Source of the DNA: Mesorhizobium prunaredense
Lineage (GTDB): Bacteria > Pseudomonadota > Alphaproteobacteria > Rhizobiales > Rhizobiaceae
Direction: 5' to 3'
NCBI RefSeq assembly: GCF_900156895.1
Contig: NZ_FTPD01000001.1
Location: 199,327 to 263,326 of the forward strand
DNA: 64,000 bases
Numbering within the stretch: position 1 is the stretch's first letter; each line of letters begins with the position of its first letter. This document shows, in pieces, positions 1-8,167 of this stretch. The notes beneath the pieces were generated by a model, which saw only the letters and a list, made by a program, of their open reading frames with translations, had not been told where the DNA came from and did no database searches. The position numbers and the translations under genes are program-made.

Positions 1-328
1 TGCCGAAAGGGTCACATACACGGGCGCATCGTCCGATCGCGATGTCGAACGGCGGTTGCACTGCCGTTCCGCCCGCTGCCAAAAATTCTCGAAATGCCGC
101 GTCCACATCATCAACCAGAATATCAGTCTCTGGACCAATACGAAGATGAACTACTAGTTCTGCATCTGCTTCAGGCAACGCGAAGCCGGCAGCTTCCGCG
201 TCCCGCCAGATGAGGGCATGGCCGAGCCGATCCCGATAAAAGGATATGGCTTCGTCAAGATCGCTCACATGCAGTAGATAGTTGTCGAGTTTTCGGAACA
301 ACGGTCTTTTGGCGGCCTCGTAAGCCAT
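1..328 (-). CDS. VOC family (glyoxalase/bleomycin-resistance-like) protein, partial
   Basis: Reading leftward from an ATG at 328, the frame stays open for 109 codons to the window edge, so the C-terminus is missing. It begins MAYEAAKRPLFRKLDNYLLH and continues with a beta-strand/helix pattern typical of one VOC module: the segment HVSDLDEAISFYRDRLGHAL near residues 20-39, then an acidic strand and a DDVDAAFREFLAAGG helix near residues 79-93. The family covers metal-dependent lyases, dioxygenases and resistance proteins, so substrate cannot be inferred. The family call is fairly secure. No metal ligand set can be checked because the second half is outside the window. Confidence 0.75.
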   Translation of the reverse strand, partial: MAYEAAKRPLFRKLDNYLLHVSDLDEAISFYRDRLGHALIWRDAEAAGFALPEADAELVVHLRIGPETDILVDDVDAAFREFLAAGGTAVQPPFDIAIGRCARVCDPFG

Positions 329-668
329 TGCGGGACCTCGCGCAGTATCACGGGCTCACATCAGTGCCCAAGATTATGGTTCTGCGACGAGTTCCGCAAC
401 GGCTCAGCGTCGGCTCCAGCTGATGCCAGCTTGCAACAGCTCTTTGTATCGCGGGAACGGCAGCTATGGGGTCGATTCCGGGCCTAGCGCGAACTTCCGG
501 TTCGGAGATTCGTCATGAACGACCGGAAGTGGCGCGACCAAGCCGGCCAAAGCATCCGGGTTCGCCGTAAGCCACCGAGCGTTCTACGTCGCGATCGGTG
601 TGGAATGCGGACCTAAATAGCTTCCGGGTAGTGCGGAACTTCCGACGTGGCCAAAGGTTTCGAAGGAC
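329..668. other. intergenic stretch without a recognisable gene
   Basis: No frame on either strand gives a recognisable protein. The interval probably holds the promoter of the leftward VOC gene and the upstream region of the degraded exporter. The motif GAACTTCCG occurs twice, near 490 and 634, but nothing more can be supported. Confidence 0.5.
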
Positions 669-871
669 ATGTCCTACACCGCAACGCTCGTCGCCATTGC
701 GGCGGTTCATGTTGTTGGCAATCCTGGCTTCGGCCCAAATCTGGTGCTTGTGAGCCAAGTTGCGGCGCGACAGTCACGACAGGCGGGATTGCTGGCCGGC
801 ATCGGCCTGACGCTTGGGCGACGGCGGCATCAGTCGGCCTCGGCTTGTTAAGCCAGTGTCTAAGCAGATGA
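669..871 (+). pseudogene. LysE/RhtB-type amino-acid exporter remnant (N-terminus only)
   Basis: From the ATG at 669 the frame reads MSYTATLVAIAAVHVVG and later NLVLVSQVAARQSRQAGLLA. This matches the first transmembrane helix and following loop of LysE/RhtB exporters, whose usual motif is a GPNF-type turn; here the turn is altered (NPGFGPN). After residue 50 the reading shifts frame. The continuation AWATAASVGLGLLS, typical of the second helix, is in another frame and soon runs out. Only about 65 of the roughly 205 residues expected for the family remain. I read this as a decayed, non-functional copy. Confidence 0.6.
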
Positions 872-905
872 GTTGTCCGGATTAGGTAGCACGTGAGTTG
901 TCCGG
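869..905. repeat. 12-bp direct repeat TGAGTTGTCCGG, two copies 25 bp apart
   Basis: TGAGTTGTCCGG is exact at 869-880 and 894-905, directly downstream of the broken exporter gene. It could mark the scar of a mobile element that destroyed the gene, but no transposase remnant is visible in the next 130 bp. Confidence 0.5.
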
Positions 906-1032
906 TTTTATTACCAGCGCATGGAGGCTGGGGATGCGCCAAGGTCTCGTTCGGGTCACGACGCGCCCTTGACCTCCCATCAGGGACAACCGCAAGGGGT
1001 CGGTTCCTGCCGTCCACCGGAGTGTCAGACCA

Positions 1033-2088
1033 CTAGATGGTGACAAGCATCTTGCCGGCATTGGCCAGCGGCGTCGTCACGCCCGACAGCATGGTGCGGA
1101 TATGGGCAACGCTCTGATAGCGACCGTTGACCGAAATGCGCGGCAGCGCATGCAGGAAACCGGCATGCTCGGCGCGCAGCACGCCATGGCGTGTCGTCAC
1201 CGCCGAGGCATAGCCGGCATGGCGGGCAATGCCGACTTCGCGTTCGCCAACGGCGCTGGCATAGCCATAGGGATAGGCGAAATGGCGCGGCGCCTCGCCG
1301 AGTTCGGCCTGCAATATGCCCCTGACGTCGTCGACCTCGTGCCGCGCATTGGCTTCGGAAAGCCGCTTCAGGTTGCGATGATTGACGGTGTGCGCGCCGA
1401 TCGTCACCAGCGGATGCCCTGCCATGGCGCGGATCTCGTCCCAGTTCATCAACAAGCTCTGGCGCGCGCCCAACTCGATACCGTTCGACCGCGCCAGGTC
1501 GCGCAGCACCGCGCGCTGGTCCTCCTCGCGGATCTCCAGCGTCAGATAATCGTGCAGGCGCGCAAAGGCCTGGATTTTCTTGCCCGGGTTCGAGCAGTCG
1601 ATCGTCACCGGACCGTTCGGTGTCGTCAAAACCAGCCGGTTGCGCGCGCTGACGATGTCCTCGACCACCTCCCACCATAGATCGGCGGCGCCGTTTATCA
1701 GCCCCGGCGCGACATAGATGGTGATCGGCGCGCCGTGCTTTTCCAGCACCGGCAGCGCCTCGGTCATGTTATCGCGATAGGCGTCGTCGGCGGTCATCGC
1801 CGCGAACTGGCCACCCTTGCCGCCCGCCTTGATGCGCTCGATCGCCTCGTCCAGGGTGACGAATGCATAGAAGTGCGCCTTCATGTCGGCGATGACAGCG
1901 TCGAGGAACTCGGGCGCGATGGTGAGATGCCGGTTGACGCTATCAGGCTTTTCCGGCGTGGCGGTGACCCGATGCAGCATCAGGATGGCGCCGATGCCGC
2001 CGACAAACGGCCTGGCCAGCGGGGCAAGACCGGTATAGCGCACGACGTTGAGCGCCAGTTTCCGGATCGCCTCGCCCCCGTCGATCAT
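1033..2088 (-). CDS. polysaccharide deacetylase family protein (NodB homology domain)
   Basis: A 351-residue protein with the carbohydrate esterase family 4 (NodB) fold. The catalytic-base/metal-ligand pair appears as TADDAYRDN at residues 99-107, a variant of the usual TFDDG motif in which both Asp residues are kept. The metal histidines fit GAHTVNH (H233 and H237), and FAYPYG near 270-275 is the family's active-site groove motif. No clear signal peptide is present, so a cytoplasmic or membrane-associated role is likely. It is divergent from the CelD-like acyltransferase at 2180 and lies beside the exopolysaccharide genes, so it probably trims acetyl groups from a surface or precursor glycan. 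The exact substrate is unknown. Confidence 0.88.
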   Translation of the reverse strand: MIDGGEAIRKLALNVVRYTGLAPLARPFVGGIGAILMLHRVTATPEKPDSVNRHLTIAPEFLDAVIADMKAHFYAFVTLDEAIERIKAGGKGGQFAAMTADDAYRDNMTEALPVLEKHGAPITIYVAPGLINGAADLWWEVVEDIVSARNRLVLTTPNGPVTIDCSNPGKKIQAFARLHDYLTLEIREEDQRAVLRDLARSNGIELGARQSLLMNWDEIRAMAGHPLVTIGAHTVNHRNLKRLSEANARHEVDDVRGILQAELGEAPRHFAYPYGYASAVGEREVGIARHAGYASAVTTRHGVLRAEHAGFLHALPRISVNGRYQSVAHIRTMLSGVTTPLANAGKMLVTI

Positions 2089-2179
2089 TCATTCACCTTT
2101 TGCGCCTAGGCTCGTCCAAGCACGGAATGCGCCTATGCGCGCGCCCAATCGCGGTGAATACGCCCTAAAGGATTGAGGT

Positions 2180-3403
2180 ATGGTTGACGCCACCGCGTCA
2201 TTTGACGGCAATCGGCTCGAAGCAATGGAGGCGACGCCGCGCGCGTTGCCTGCGGATCATGCCGGCCTGTCGGTCTCGGTCGCCGACGGTGCGGCACTTG
2301 CGGCCTATGCCGAGTTCTGCGGTTCGGCGCTGTTCGCGCCGGCGCAGAGCCCGGCCTGGATCGTGAACTGGACCAGGCATGCCGAAGCGGACACCGTCTT
2401 GGTGACGCTGAGCGCTGACGGCCGGCCGGTTTTTTCGTTGGCGCTGGAAGTCACTAGCAGCGGTCGGTTCCGCGTCGCCCGTTTCATGGCCGGCCGCCAT
2501 GCCAACGGCAATTTCGCCTGCGCCGACCCGTCCTGGCTGACCAAGGCGGATGCTGCGGCAATCCGCTCGATGCTGGCGGCGATCGCCAGGGCGCGGCCGG
2601 ATATCGACCTCGTCGCGCTGGAACGGCTGCTGCCCGATCTCGACGGCATTGCCAATCCGCTGCTATCCCTCCCGCATTTTCCCAGCCCCAACCTCTCGCT
2701 GGCCGTCGACCTGGCGGGAGGTTTTGATGCACTGCTCGCCCGCGCGAGCGGCAAGCGCAGGCGCAAGAGGCACCGCTCGCAGGCGCGCAAGCTAGAGGCA
2801 GTCGGCAGCCACCGCCGCATCGAAGCCCGGACAGCCGACGAGGTGAACAGACTGCTCGATGCGTTTTTCGAGATGAAGGAGTTCCGCTTCCGCAAGATGG
2901 GCATCGCCAACGTCTTCGGCGAGCCACAGGTTCGTGCTTTCTTCCGCGCGTTGTTCGTCGAAGCGCTTTGCGACGACAAGCCGTCCTTCGTGCTGCATGG
3001 GCTCGAAGTCGCCGGCAAGCTTCGCGCCGTCACCGGATCGAGCCGCTCGGGAAAACGCCTGATCTGCGAGTTCGGAGCGATCGCCGACGACGACCTTGCC
3101 CATGCCAGCCCCGGCGACTTCCTGTTCTTCGACAACATCGAGGAAGCCTGCGAGAGCGGGTTCGATGTCTATGATTTCTCGGTCGGCGACGAACCCTACA
3201 AGCGGCTGTGGTGCGATATCGAGACCCGGCATTTCGAGGTCCTGATTCCGCTGACGATAAAGGGCCGCGCGCTGGTGTTTGTCCTGCGGCAAAGCGCGCG
3301 CCTGAAAGCCTTAGTCAAGAACAGCCCGACGATCTGGACGCTGACCAGGATGCTGCGCCGCAAGGCGGCCGGACAGGCTGTGCCAGCAGAGGACGACAGT
3401 TAA
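2180..3403 (+). CDS. CelD/BcsL-like GNAT acetyltransferase
   Basis: A 407-residue protein preceded by an AAGGATTGAGG ribosome site. The central basic stretch (GKRRRKRHRSQARKLEAVG, about residues 190-208) followed by DAFFEMKEFRFRKMGI and a FYD(F/V)SVGDEPYKR-type C-terminal motif is characteristic of the FemAB-like GNAT acyltransferases annotated as CelD/cellulose biosynthesis proteins (GNAT_acetyltransf_6). Members are thought to acylate envelope polysaccharides or intermediates, although few are characterised. It is divergent from the deacetylase at 1033, an arrangement that would suit opposing addition and removal of acyl groups. That pairing is an inference from position. Confidence 0.8.
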   Translation: MVDATASFDGNRLEAMEATPRALPADHAGLSVSVADGAALAAYAEFCGSALFAPAQSPAWIVNWTRHAEADTVLVTLSADGRPVFSLALEVTSSGRFRVARFMAGRHANGNFACADPSWLTKADAAAIRSMLAAIARARPDIDLVALERLLPDLDGIANPLLSLPHFPSPNLSLAVDLAGGFDALLARASGKRRRKRHRSQARKLEAVGSHRRIEARTADEVNRLLDAFFEMKEFRFRKMGIANVFGEPQVRAFFRALFVEALCDDKPSFVLHGLEVAGKLRAVTGSSRSGKRLICEFGAIADDDLAHASPGDFLFFDNIEEACESGFDVYDFSVGDEPYKRLWCDIETRHFEVLIPLTIKGRALVFVLRQSARLKALVKNSPTIWTLTRMLRRKAAGQAVPAEDDS

Positions 3404-3525
3404 CATTCCCCTCCGTGGTCGTCGTAAGGACGAAGGCCGATCCTTGACGCCTCCCTTTTGGCCGCGCCGATGCTCAGAGATAGCTATAGCGAATGACCAG
3501 TCCCGGGACGGGAAGCGCGACGCAG

Positions 3526-3783
3526 CTACTGGTCTAGCTCGTGATCGAAAGCTTTGGACGATTCCGGGGCGCTGGTCGCCTCAAGGGCAGCGATATCGGC
3601 ATCATCGAAGTCGTCGAGGCTCAGTACCTGTCGGTCGCGGCGCTTGAGACGATGATATTCCTCAGTCGAGATCATCACGGTGCGCTCCCGACCATTGCGG
3701 GTGACCACCACGGGCTGGGTGAGCGCCATGTCCTGATAACGTCCAATATTACGCTGAAACTCGGCCGCGCTGACTTTGATCAT
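3526..3783 (-). CDS. Phd/YefM-type antitoxin, apparently orphan
   Basis: An 85-residue protein starting MIKVSAAEFQRNIGRYQDMA, the classical Phd/YefM N-terminal fold, followed by VVVTRNGRERTVMISTEEYH, which forms the second strand-helix unit. The acidic C-terminal tail (SLDDFDDADIAALE) is the part that normally wraps the toxin. The toxin gene should lie directly downstream, below 3526. The 122 bp before the CelD-like stop contain no ORF of toxin size on this strand, and nothing suitable lies upstream. It is therefore a solitary antitoxin, perhaps a relic or a regulator of a distant toxin. Confidence 0.85.
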   Translation of the reverse strand: MIKVSAAEFQRNIGRYQDMALTQPVVVTRNGRERTVMISTEEYHRLKRRDRQVLSLDDFDDADIAALEATSAPESSKAFDHELDQ

Positions 3784-3871
3784 TTTCCTGCCATCTGATC
3801 CAGATGTGATGAATTATGCGTGTAATGCATGACGTCCTCAATCGGAATCGACATGGAACCAACGAACCGTC

Positions 3872-6115
3872 TCAGGCGGCGGAGCGACGTCCCGGTAGCG
3901 GCGTCCCTGGCGTCTGATGGCCGACCGGCGTCACCAGCGTCAGGTCGGGATAGCCGCTCTCGATCAGCTCGACCGCGGCCTGCGCCACCTCGTCGTTCGG
4001 CTCCAGCATCGAAAGGAAGACCTCGGTGCCCTCGCCGACAAGCCGGCTGATGCCTTGCGCGTCGGTGGGTCCGCATTCGACCACGACCAGATCGTAGGCG
4101 GTGGTCAGCGACTGCATGATGATCGGCAGCCGGTCGGCGGCGCGCATGGCGCGGACCGGATCGGCGTTGCCGACGGGAATGACGTGGCAGTCCGAATAGA
4201 GATCGACATGGATCACGTCGCTGAACTGTGCTTCGGAGGCGAGCAGATCGGTGATGCCCGGGAAAAGCCTGCTGTCCAGCGTCGGCCGCGAGGCGGCGCC
4301 CGAAGCGGTGAGATCGAGCAGGAGCACGCGCAGGCCGGCGTCGGAAACCTCACGCGCCACCAGCACCGCCGAGGCGGCCGCCTCGTCGCCTTCCGGCGAC
4401 ACGAATATCGCGCGTGCCGCACCGCTTGTGATCAGTTTCTCCACCGCCTTGTCGATTTCGACCTCGCCAAGGCTGCGGGGCGCCGGCCCGACGTCGTCGC
4501 CAGTTGCTGGGCCAGTTGCCGGGCCGGTTGCTGGGGCCGTTGCTGGCGCCGCGGCAGCCGCTTGCGGCTCTGCCTGGGCTTGCGCCGTCCGATCCCTAGG
4601 GTCTTCGATATCGGCCGGTTCCTGATTGGGCGGCTCGTGATCGGGCGGTTCGTGATCGGATGTTTCGTGGGCAACCGGCATCGCGACCTGTTCGATCCGC
4701 TCGAAGCGGGCGCCGGCGGCCGGCCGCATGGCGCGGCCCGAAAACAGTTCTTGCAGAAGCGTCACGATCGCCATGACCAGCAGCGAGCCGACGAGGGCCG
4801 CACCGGCGATCGGCAGGATTTTTGGAAAATAGGGCTCGGACGGCGCCACCGCGCGGGAAAAGACACGGGCGTCGACCGGCAGATAGTTGCTGTCCTTGCG
4901 CGAGGACGCCTCACGATAACGGGTCAGGTAGGATTCGAGCAGCTGGCGCTGGGCGGTCGCTTCGCGCTGCAGCGCGTCCAGTTCGACCTGCTGGTCGCCG
5001 GCGCGCGCCGATGCGGCCTTCAGCGTGTTGACGTCGGCGACAAGCTGGTTTTCGCGGGCCTGGGCGGTCTGCGCCTGCGTCATCAGCCCTGTCATGATCT
5101 TTTCCGCCTCGCTGCGGATCTGGCGGTCGAGATCGGCAAGCTGCGACCTCAGCGCCCTTATGCGCGGATGATTGTCGAGCAAGGAGGTGGAAAGGTCAGC
5201 GATGTTGGTCTTGAGCTCGACCTGCCGCTCGCGCAGGCGCTGGATGAGTCCGGACGACAGCACCTCCGGTACCGCATCGAGCGAGCCGCCATTCTGCAGC
5301 GCCCTGCGCACGCTGTCGGCGGTCGCTGCCGCCGAGGCGCGATTGGCCCGCACCCGCGACAATTCGCTGGACAGTTCGGAAAGCTGTTGCGTGGCGAGCA
5401 CCGAATTGTTGCCGCCCATCAAAAGATCGGACTGGGCGCGGTAGCTTGCCACCTTGGCCTCGGCATCCTTCACCCGCTTCGACAGGTCGGCGATCTCCGG
5501 CGCCAGCCAGTCGGTTGCGGCGGAATTCGATTCGATGTTGGCATTGCCCTGGACGGAGATGTAGGCGTCGGCGATGGCGTTCGGAATGTCGGCGGCGAGC
5601 CGGGGATCTTCCGAGGAGAATTCGATGACGATAACGCGAGATTTTTCAACGCGATAGACGTTGAGCTTCTCGCGCATCTTCGTCAGCACGCGTTCTTCCG
5701 GCGGAATCTCGTTGGGGTCGCTTTTCAGGCCGGCGACGACAAGCAGACGGCTCAACGCCGGCATATCCGCCGTCTCGTCGAACTCGGGCAGCCGCGACAG
5801 GTTCAGCTTCGATGCCACCTGCTTGAGGATGTCGGTCGAGGAAATGACCTCGACCTGGCTGGTCACGCCTTCCTCGTCGAGAATCGGCTTGTCGTTGTCA
5901 TTGGTGCCGTCGGGGCGCGTGTAGACCGATTCGCGCGTTTCGATCAAAAGCCGGGTTTCGGCCCGGTAATGCGGCGTGGCGAGCCAGGTGAGCGCGAACG
6001 CCAGGCCGGTTACGACTAGCGCGACGGCAAGAATGCGCAGCCAATTCCTCGCAAGGCTGGCGAAGAGCTGCCTGAGATCGACGTCGACATCTGCGGCCGC
6101 GGATTGAACGGACAT
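3872..6115 (-). CDS. Wzz/GumC/ExoP-like polysaccharide co-polymerase with degenerate tyrosine-kinase domain
   Basis: A 747-residue inner-membrane protein. The start at 6115 has a GGAGCAGG ribosome site; a longer frame to 6193 lacks one. Transmembrane helix 1 is about residues 25-46, a long coiled-coil periplasmic region spans about 140-410, a proline-rich approach (PSEPYFPK) leads to helix 2 at about 433-458, and a cytoplasmic linker full of His/Glu/Pro and Pro-Ala-Thr-Gly repeats covers 458-544. The C-terminal domain has the fold order of bacterial tyrosine autokinases, but the Walker A site reads SPEGDEAAAS with no GK(S/T), and there is no tyrosine-rich tail. It probably sets polymer chain length or export without kinase activity. 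It is divergent from the Wza-like gene at 6367. Confidence 0.88.
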   Translation of the reverse strand: MSVQSAAADVDVDLRQLFASLARNWLRILAVALVVTGLAFALTWLATPHYRAETRLLIETRESVYTRPDGTNDNDKPILDEEGVTSQVEVISSTDILKQVASKLNLSRLPEFDETADMPALSRLLVVAGLKSDPNEIPPEERVLTKMREKLNVYRVEKSRVIVIEFSSEDPRLAADIPNAIADAYISVQGNANIESNSAATDWLAPEIADLSKRVKDAEAKVASYRAQSDLLMGGNNSVLATQQLSELSSELSRVRANRASAAATADSVRRALQNGGSLDAVPEVLSSGLIQRLRERQVELKTNIADLSTSLLDNHPRIRALRSQLADLDRQIRSEAEKIMTGLMTQAQTAQARENQLVADVNTLKAASARAGDQQVELDALQREATAQRQLLESYLTRYREASSRKDSNYLPVDARVFSRAVAPSEPYFPKILPIAGAALVGSLLVMAIVTLLQELFSGRAMRPAAGARFERIEQVAMPVAHETSDHEPPDHEPPNQEPADIEDPRDRTAQAQAEPQAAAAAPATAPATGPATGPATGDDVGPAPRSLGEVEIDKAVEKLITSGAARAIFVSPEGDEAAASAVLVAREVSDAGLRVLLLDLTASGAASRPTLDSRLFPGITDLLASEAQFSDVIHVDLYSDCHVIPVGNADPVRAMRAADRLPIIMQSLTTAYDLVVVECGPTDAQGISRLVGEGTEVFLSMLEPNDEVAQAAVELIESGYPDLTLVTPVGHQTPGTPLPGRRSAA

Positions 6116-6366
6116 GTATCCTGCTCCGGTATTTTGGTCAGCATACACCGTAAACAAATATGGTAACTCAGCCGTTAATATTGCGGTAAGCACCGGTTAG
6201 GTTTTACTCGGCAACAAAGCTTCGAAACCGGGCCGTCTCTTGTCGGTTGCCGTCGGTTGGGCCGCCCGCCTTTACCGGCCATTAACCCTAACCGGATGAT
6301 AACGGGCCTCGATCTCCAGCGTTTGCCGCGGTGCAGCGGCGGCCAGTCGAAGGTACATGTCCGGTC

Positions 6367-6930
6367 ATGAAAAGCACTGCTCCCCTGTTCCGTGCGCTGC
6401 TCGCCGTGTCATTGCTTGCCGGTTGCTCCAGCTACCGGCCGGCGCCGGCCGCCTTTCACAAGATGCTCGATCATCCCTATCGCCTCGGCGCCGGCGACCG
6501 GGTCCGCGTCACCGTGTTCGAGCAGGAAGGATTGACCAACGTCTACAGCGTCGACCAATCCGGCTATCTTTCCATCCCGCTCGTCGGCGCCGTACCGGCG
6601 CGCGGCCACACCGCACAGCAACTCGAAGGCGAGATCGCCGACAAATTGCGCCAGGGTTATCTCCGTGATCCGGACGTCTCGGTCGAGATCGACCGCTACC
6701 GGCCGATCTTCATCATGGGCGAAGTCGGTGCTGCGGGCCAGTACTCCTATGTTCCCGGCCTGACCGTTCAAAAGGCGATTGCCATCGCCGGCGGTTTCAG
6801 CCCGCGCGCCAACCAGGAAAGCGTCGACATCACCCGCGACATCAACGGCAAGGTCATGACCGGTCGCGTTGCCACCTCCGACCCGCTTCTGCCCGGCGAT
6901 ACGGTCTATGTTCGCGAACGCCTGTTCTAG
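6367..6930 (+). CDS. Wza-like polysaccharide export lipoprotein
   Basis: A 187-residue outer-membrane lipoprotein. The start at 6367 gives a clean signal peptide ending in the lipobox LLAG with Cys20; an in-frame ATG at 6331 would only add an unlikely N-terminal extension. The polysaccharide export domain follows (YRLGAGDRVRVTVFEQEGLT, about residues 38-57, through SIPLVGAVPARGHTAQQLE), then one SLBB/ligand-binding beta-grasp domain (FIMGEVGAAGQYSYVPG, about 117-133). It is short compared with E. coli Wza (379 residues), as is normal for the rhizobial ExoF/GumB-type proteins. It opens the rightward exopolysaccharide operon and should pair with the ExoP-like protein to span the envelope. Confidence 0.88.
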   Translation: MKSTAPLFRALLAVSLLAGCSSYRPAPAAFHKMLDHPYRLGAGDRVRVTVFEQEGLTNVYSVDQSGYLSIPLVGAVPARGHTAQQLEGEIADKLRQGYLRDPDVSVEIDRYRPIFIMGEVGAAGQYSYVPGLTVQKAIAIAGGFSPRANQESVDITRDINGKVMTGRVATSDPLLPGDTVYVRERLF

Positions 6931-6935
6931 ACCAC

Positions 6936-8066
6936 GTGGCGGACACACTCAGGATCGTCCACTGCTTTCGTTCACCTGTCGGAGGGATTTTTCGCCACGT
7001 GCGCGACCTGACCGAGGCGCAGGTCGCCGCCGGGCATGCGGTCGGCGTCGTCTGCGATTCGACGACGGGCGGCGACTTCGAGGAACATTTGTTCGAACAG
7101 ATGAAAGGCACAATGGCGCTCGGCGTCCATCGCACACCGATGCAACGTCATGTCGGACCGGGCGACCTCGCCTCGGCCTGGCGCACATTTGGGATCATCA
7201 AGGAATTGCGGCCGGACGTGGTCCACGGGCACGGCGCCAAGGGTGGCGCCTATGCCCGCCTGTTCGGCTCATTGTTGCGGGTATCAAGGTCTCGCGTAGC
7301 CCGCCTTTATTCGCCTCACGGCGGCTCTCTTCACTACGACGAGACCACCGCGACGGGGAAGCTGTTCTTCGCGCTCGAGCGGTTCATGGCGCGCTTCACC
7401 GACTATCTTCTGTTTGTCTCCGACTATGAAAGGCAGACCTATCGCAGGAAGGTCGGCGAACCGCCAATCCCGAACAACCTTGTCTACAACGGCCTGAGCG
7501 CCGCCGAGTTCGAGCCGGTGCGAACCGAGCCGAATGCGGCCGATGCCCTCTATATCGGCATGATGCGCGACCTCAAGGGACCGGACATATTCATCGATGC
7601 GCTGGTTCTTGCCGAAGCGCGGCTCGGCCGCCCGGTGAAGGCGGTGATGGTCGGCGACGGCGACGACCTGCCGCGCTACCATGCGCAAGTGAAGCGGCTC
7701 GGGCTCGAAGGCCATATGCGTTTCCTGCCGCCGATGCCGGCGCGCGAAGCCTTCGCGCTGGCCGAACTGGTTGTCTTGCCCTCGCGCGCGGAAGCCATGC
7801 CCTACATCGTGCTGGAGACGCTCGCCGCCGGCAAATCGATGATCGCCACCGGCGTCGGCGGCATCCCGGAAATCTTTGGCGCCGGTTCCCCTGCCCTGAT
7901 CCGGCCCGATCCGCGCGAACTCGCCGACAAGATGAACGCGGCGCTGGCCGACCCCAATGCCTATAGCAGGCTGATGCCCGATACCGCCGACCTCAAGGCG
8001 CGATTCGGCGCCGATGTGATGGCCGCCGCGATCGAGACGGCCTATTTCGCCGCGCTCAAGCGGTAG
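6936..8066 (+). CDS. family 4 glycosyltransferase
   Basis: A 376-residue GT-B enzyme starting at GTG 6936, five bases after the export gene's stop. The N-terminal half shows the acceptor-domain opening IVHCFRSPVGGIFRHVRDL. The C-terminal half carries the nucleotide-sugar site, with the family E-x7-E motif in SRAEAMPYIVLETLAAGKSM and the following GVGGIPE turn. It retains its donor sugar-nucleotide configuration (retaining GT4 mechanism), but the donor and linkage cannot be predicted. Placed between an export protein and the priming transferase, it probably adds one sugar of the repeat unit at the cytoplasmic face. Confidence 0.9.
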   Translation: MADTLRIVHCFRSPVGGIFRHVRDLTEAQVAAGHAVGVVCDSTTGGDFEEHLFEQMKGTMALGVHRTPMQRHVGPGDLASAWRTFGIIKELRPDVVHGHGAKGGAYARLFGSLLRVSRSRVARLYSPHGGSLHYDETTATGKLFFALERFMARFTDYLLFVSDYERQTYRRKVGEPPIPNNLVYNGLSAAEFEPVRTEPNAADALYIGMMRDLKGPDIFIDALVLAEARLGRPVKAVMVGDGDDLPRYHAQVKRLGLEGHMRFLPPMPAREAFALAELVVLPSRAEAMPYIVLETLAAGKSMIATGVGGIPEIFGAGSPALIRPDPRELADKMNAALADPNAYSRLMPDTADLKARFGADVMAAAIETAYFAALKR

Positions 8067-8167
8067 CCCCAAAAGGGCGCTGACTTCAAAGTCTCTCCAA
8101 TTTGTCGTTTCAAGGGTTTCTTAGCTCTCTTTCGCTATTCACTTGAGTGAAGCTTTGCGGATGCATC

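Noticed and set aside
613..1017. 134-codon minus-strand frame in the left intergenic area
   Set aside because: It is opposite the exporter remnant, Arg/Pro-rich, and resembles no protein.
3917..6019. 700-codon open frame on the plus strand
   Set aside because: It is antisense to the Wzz/ExoP-like gene; composition is that of a GC-rich mirror frame, with no family motif or ribosome site.
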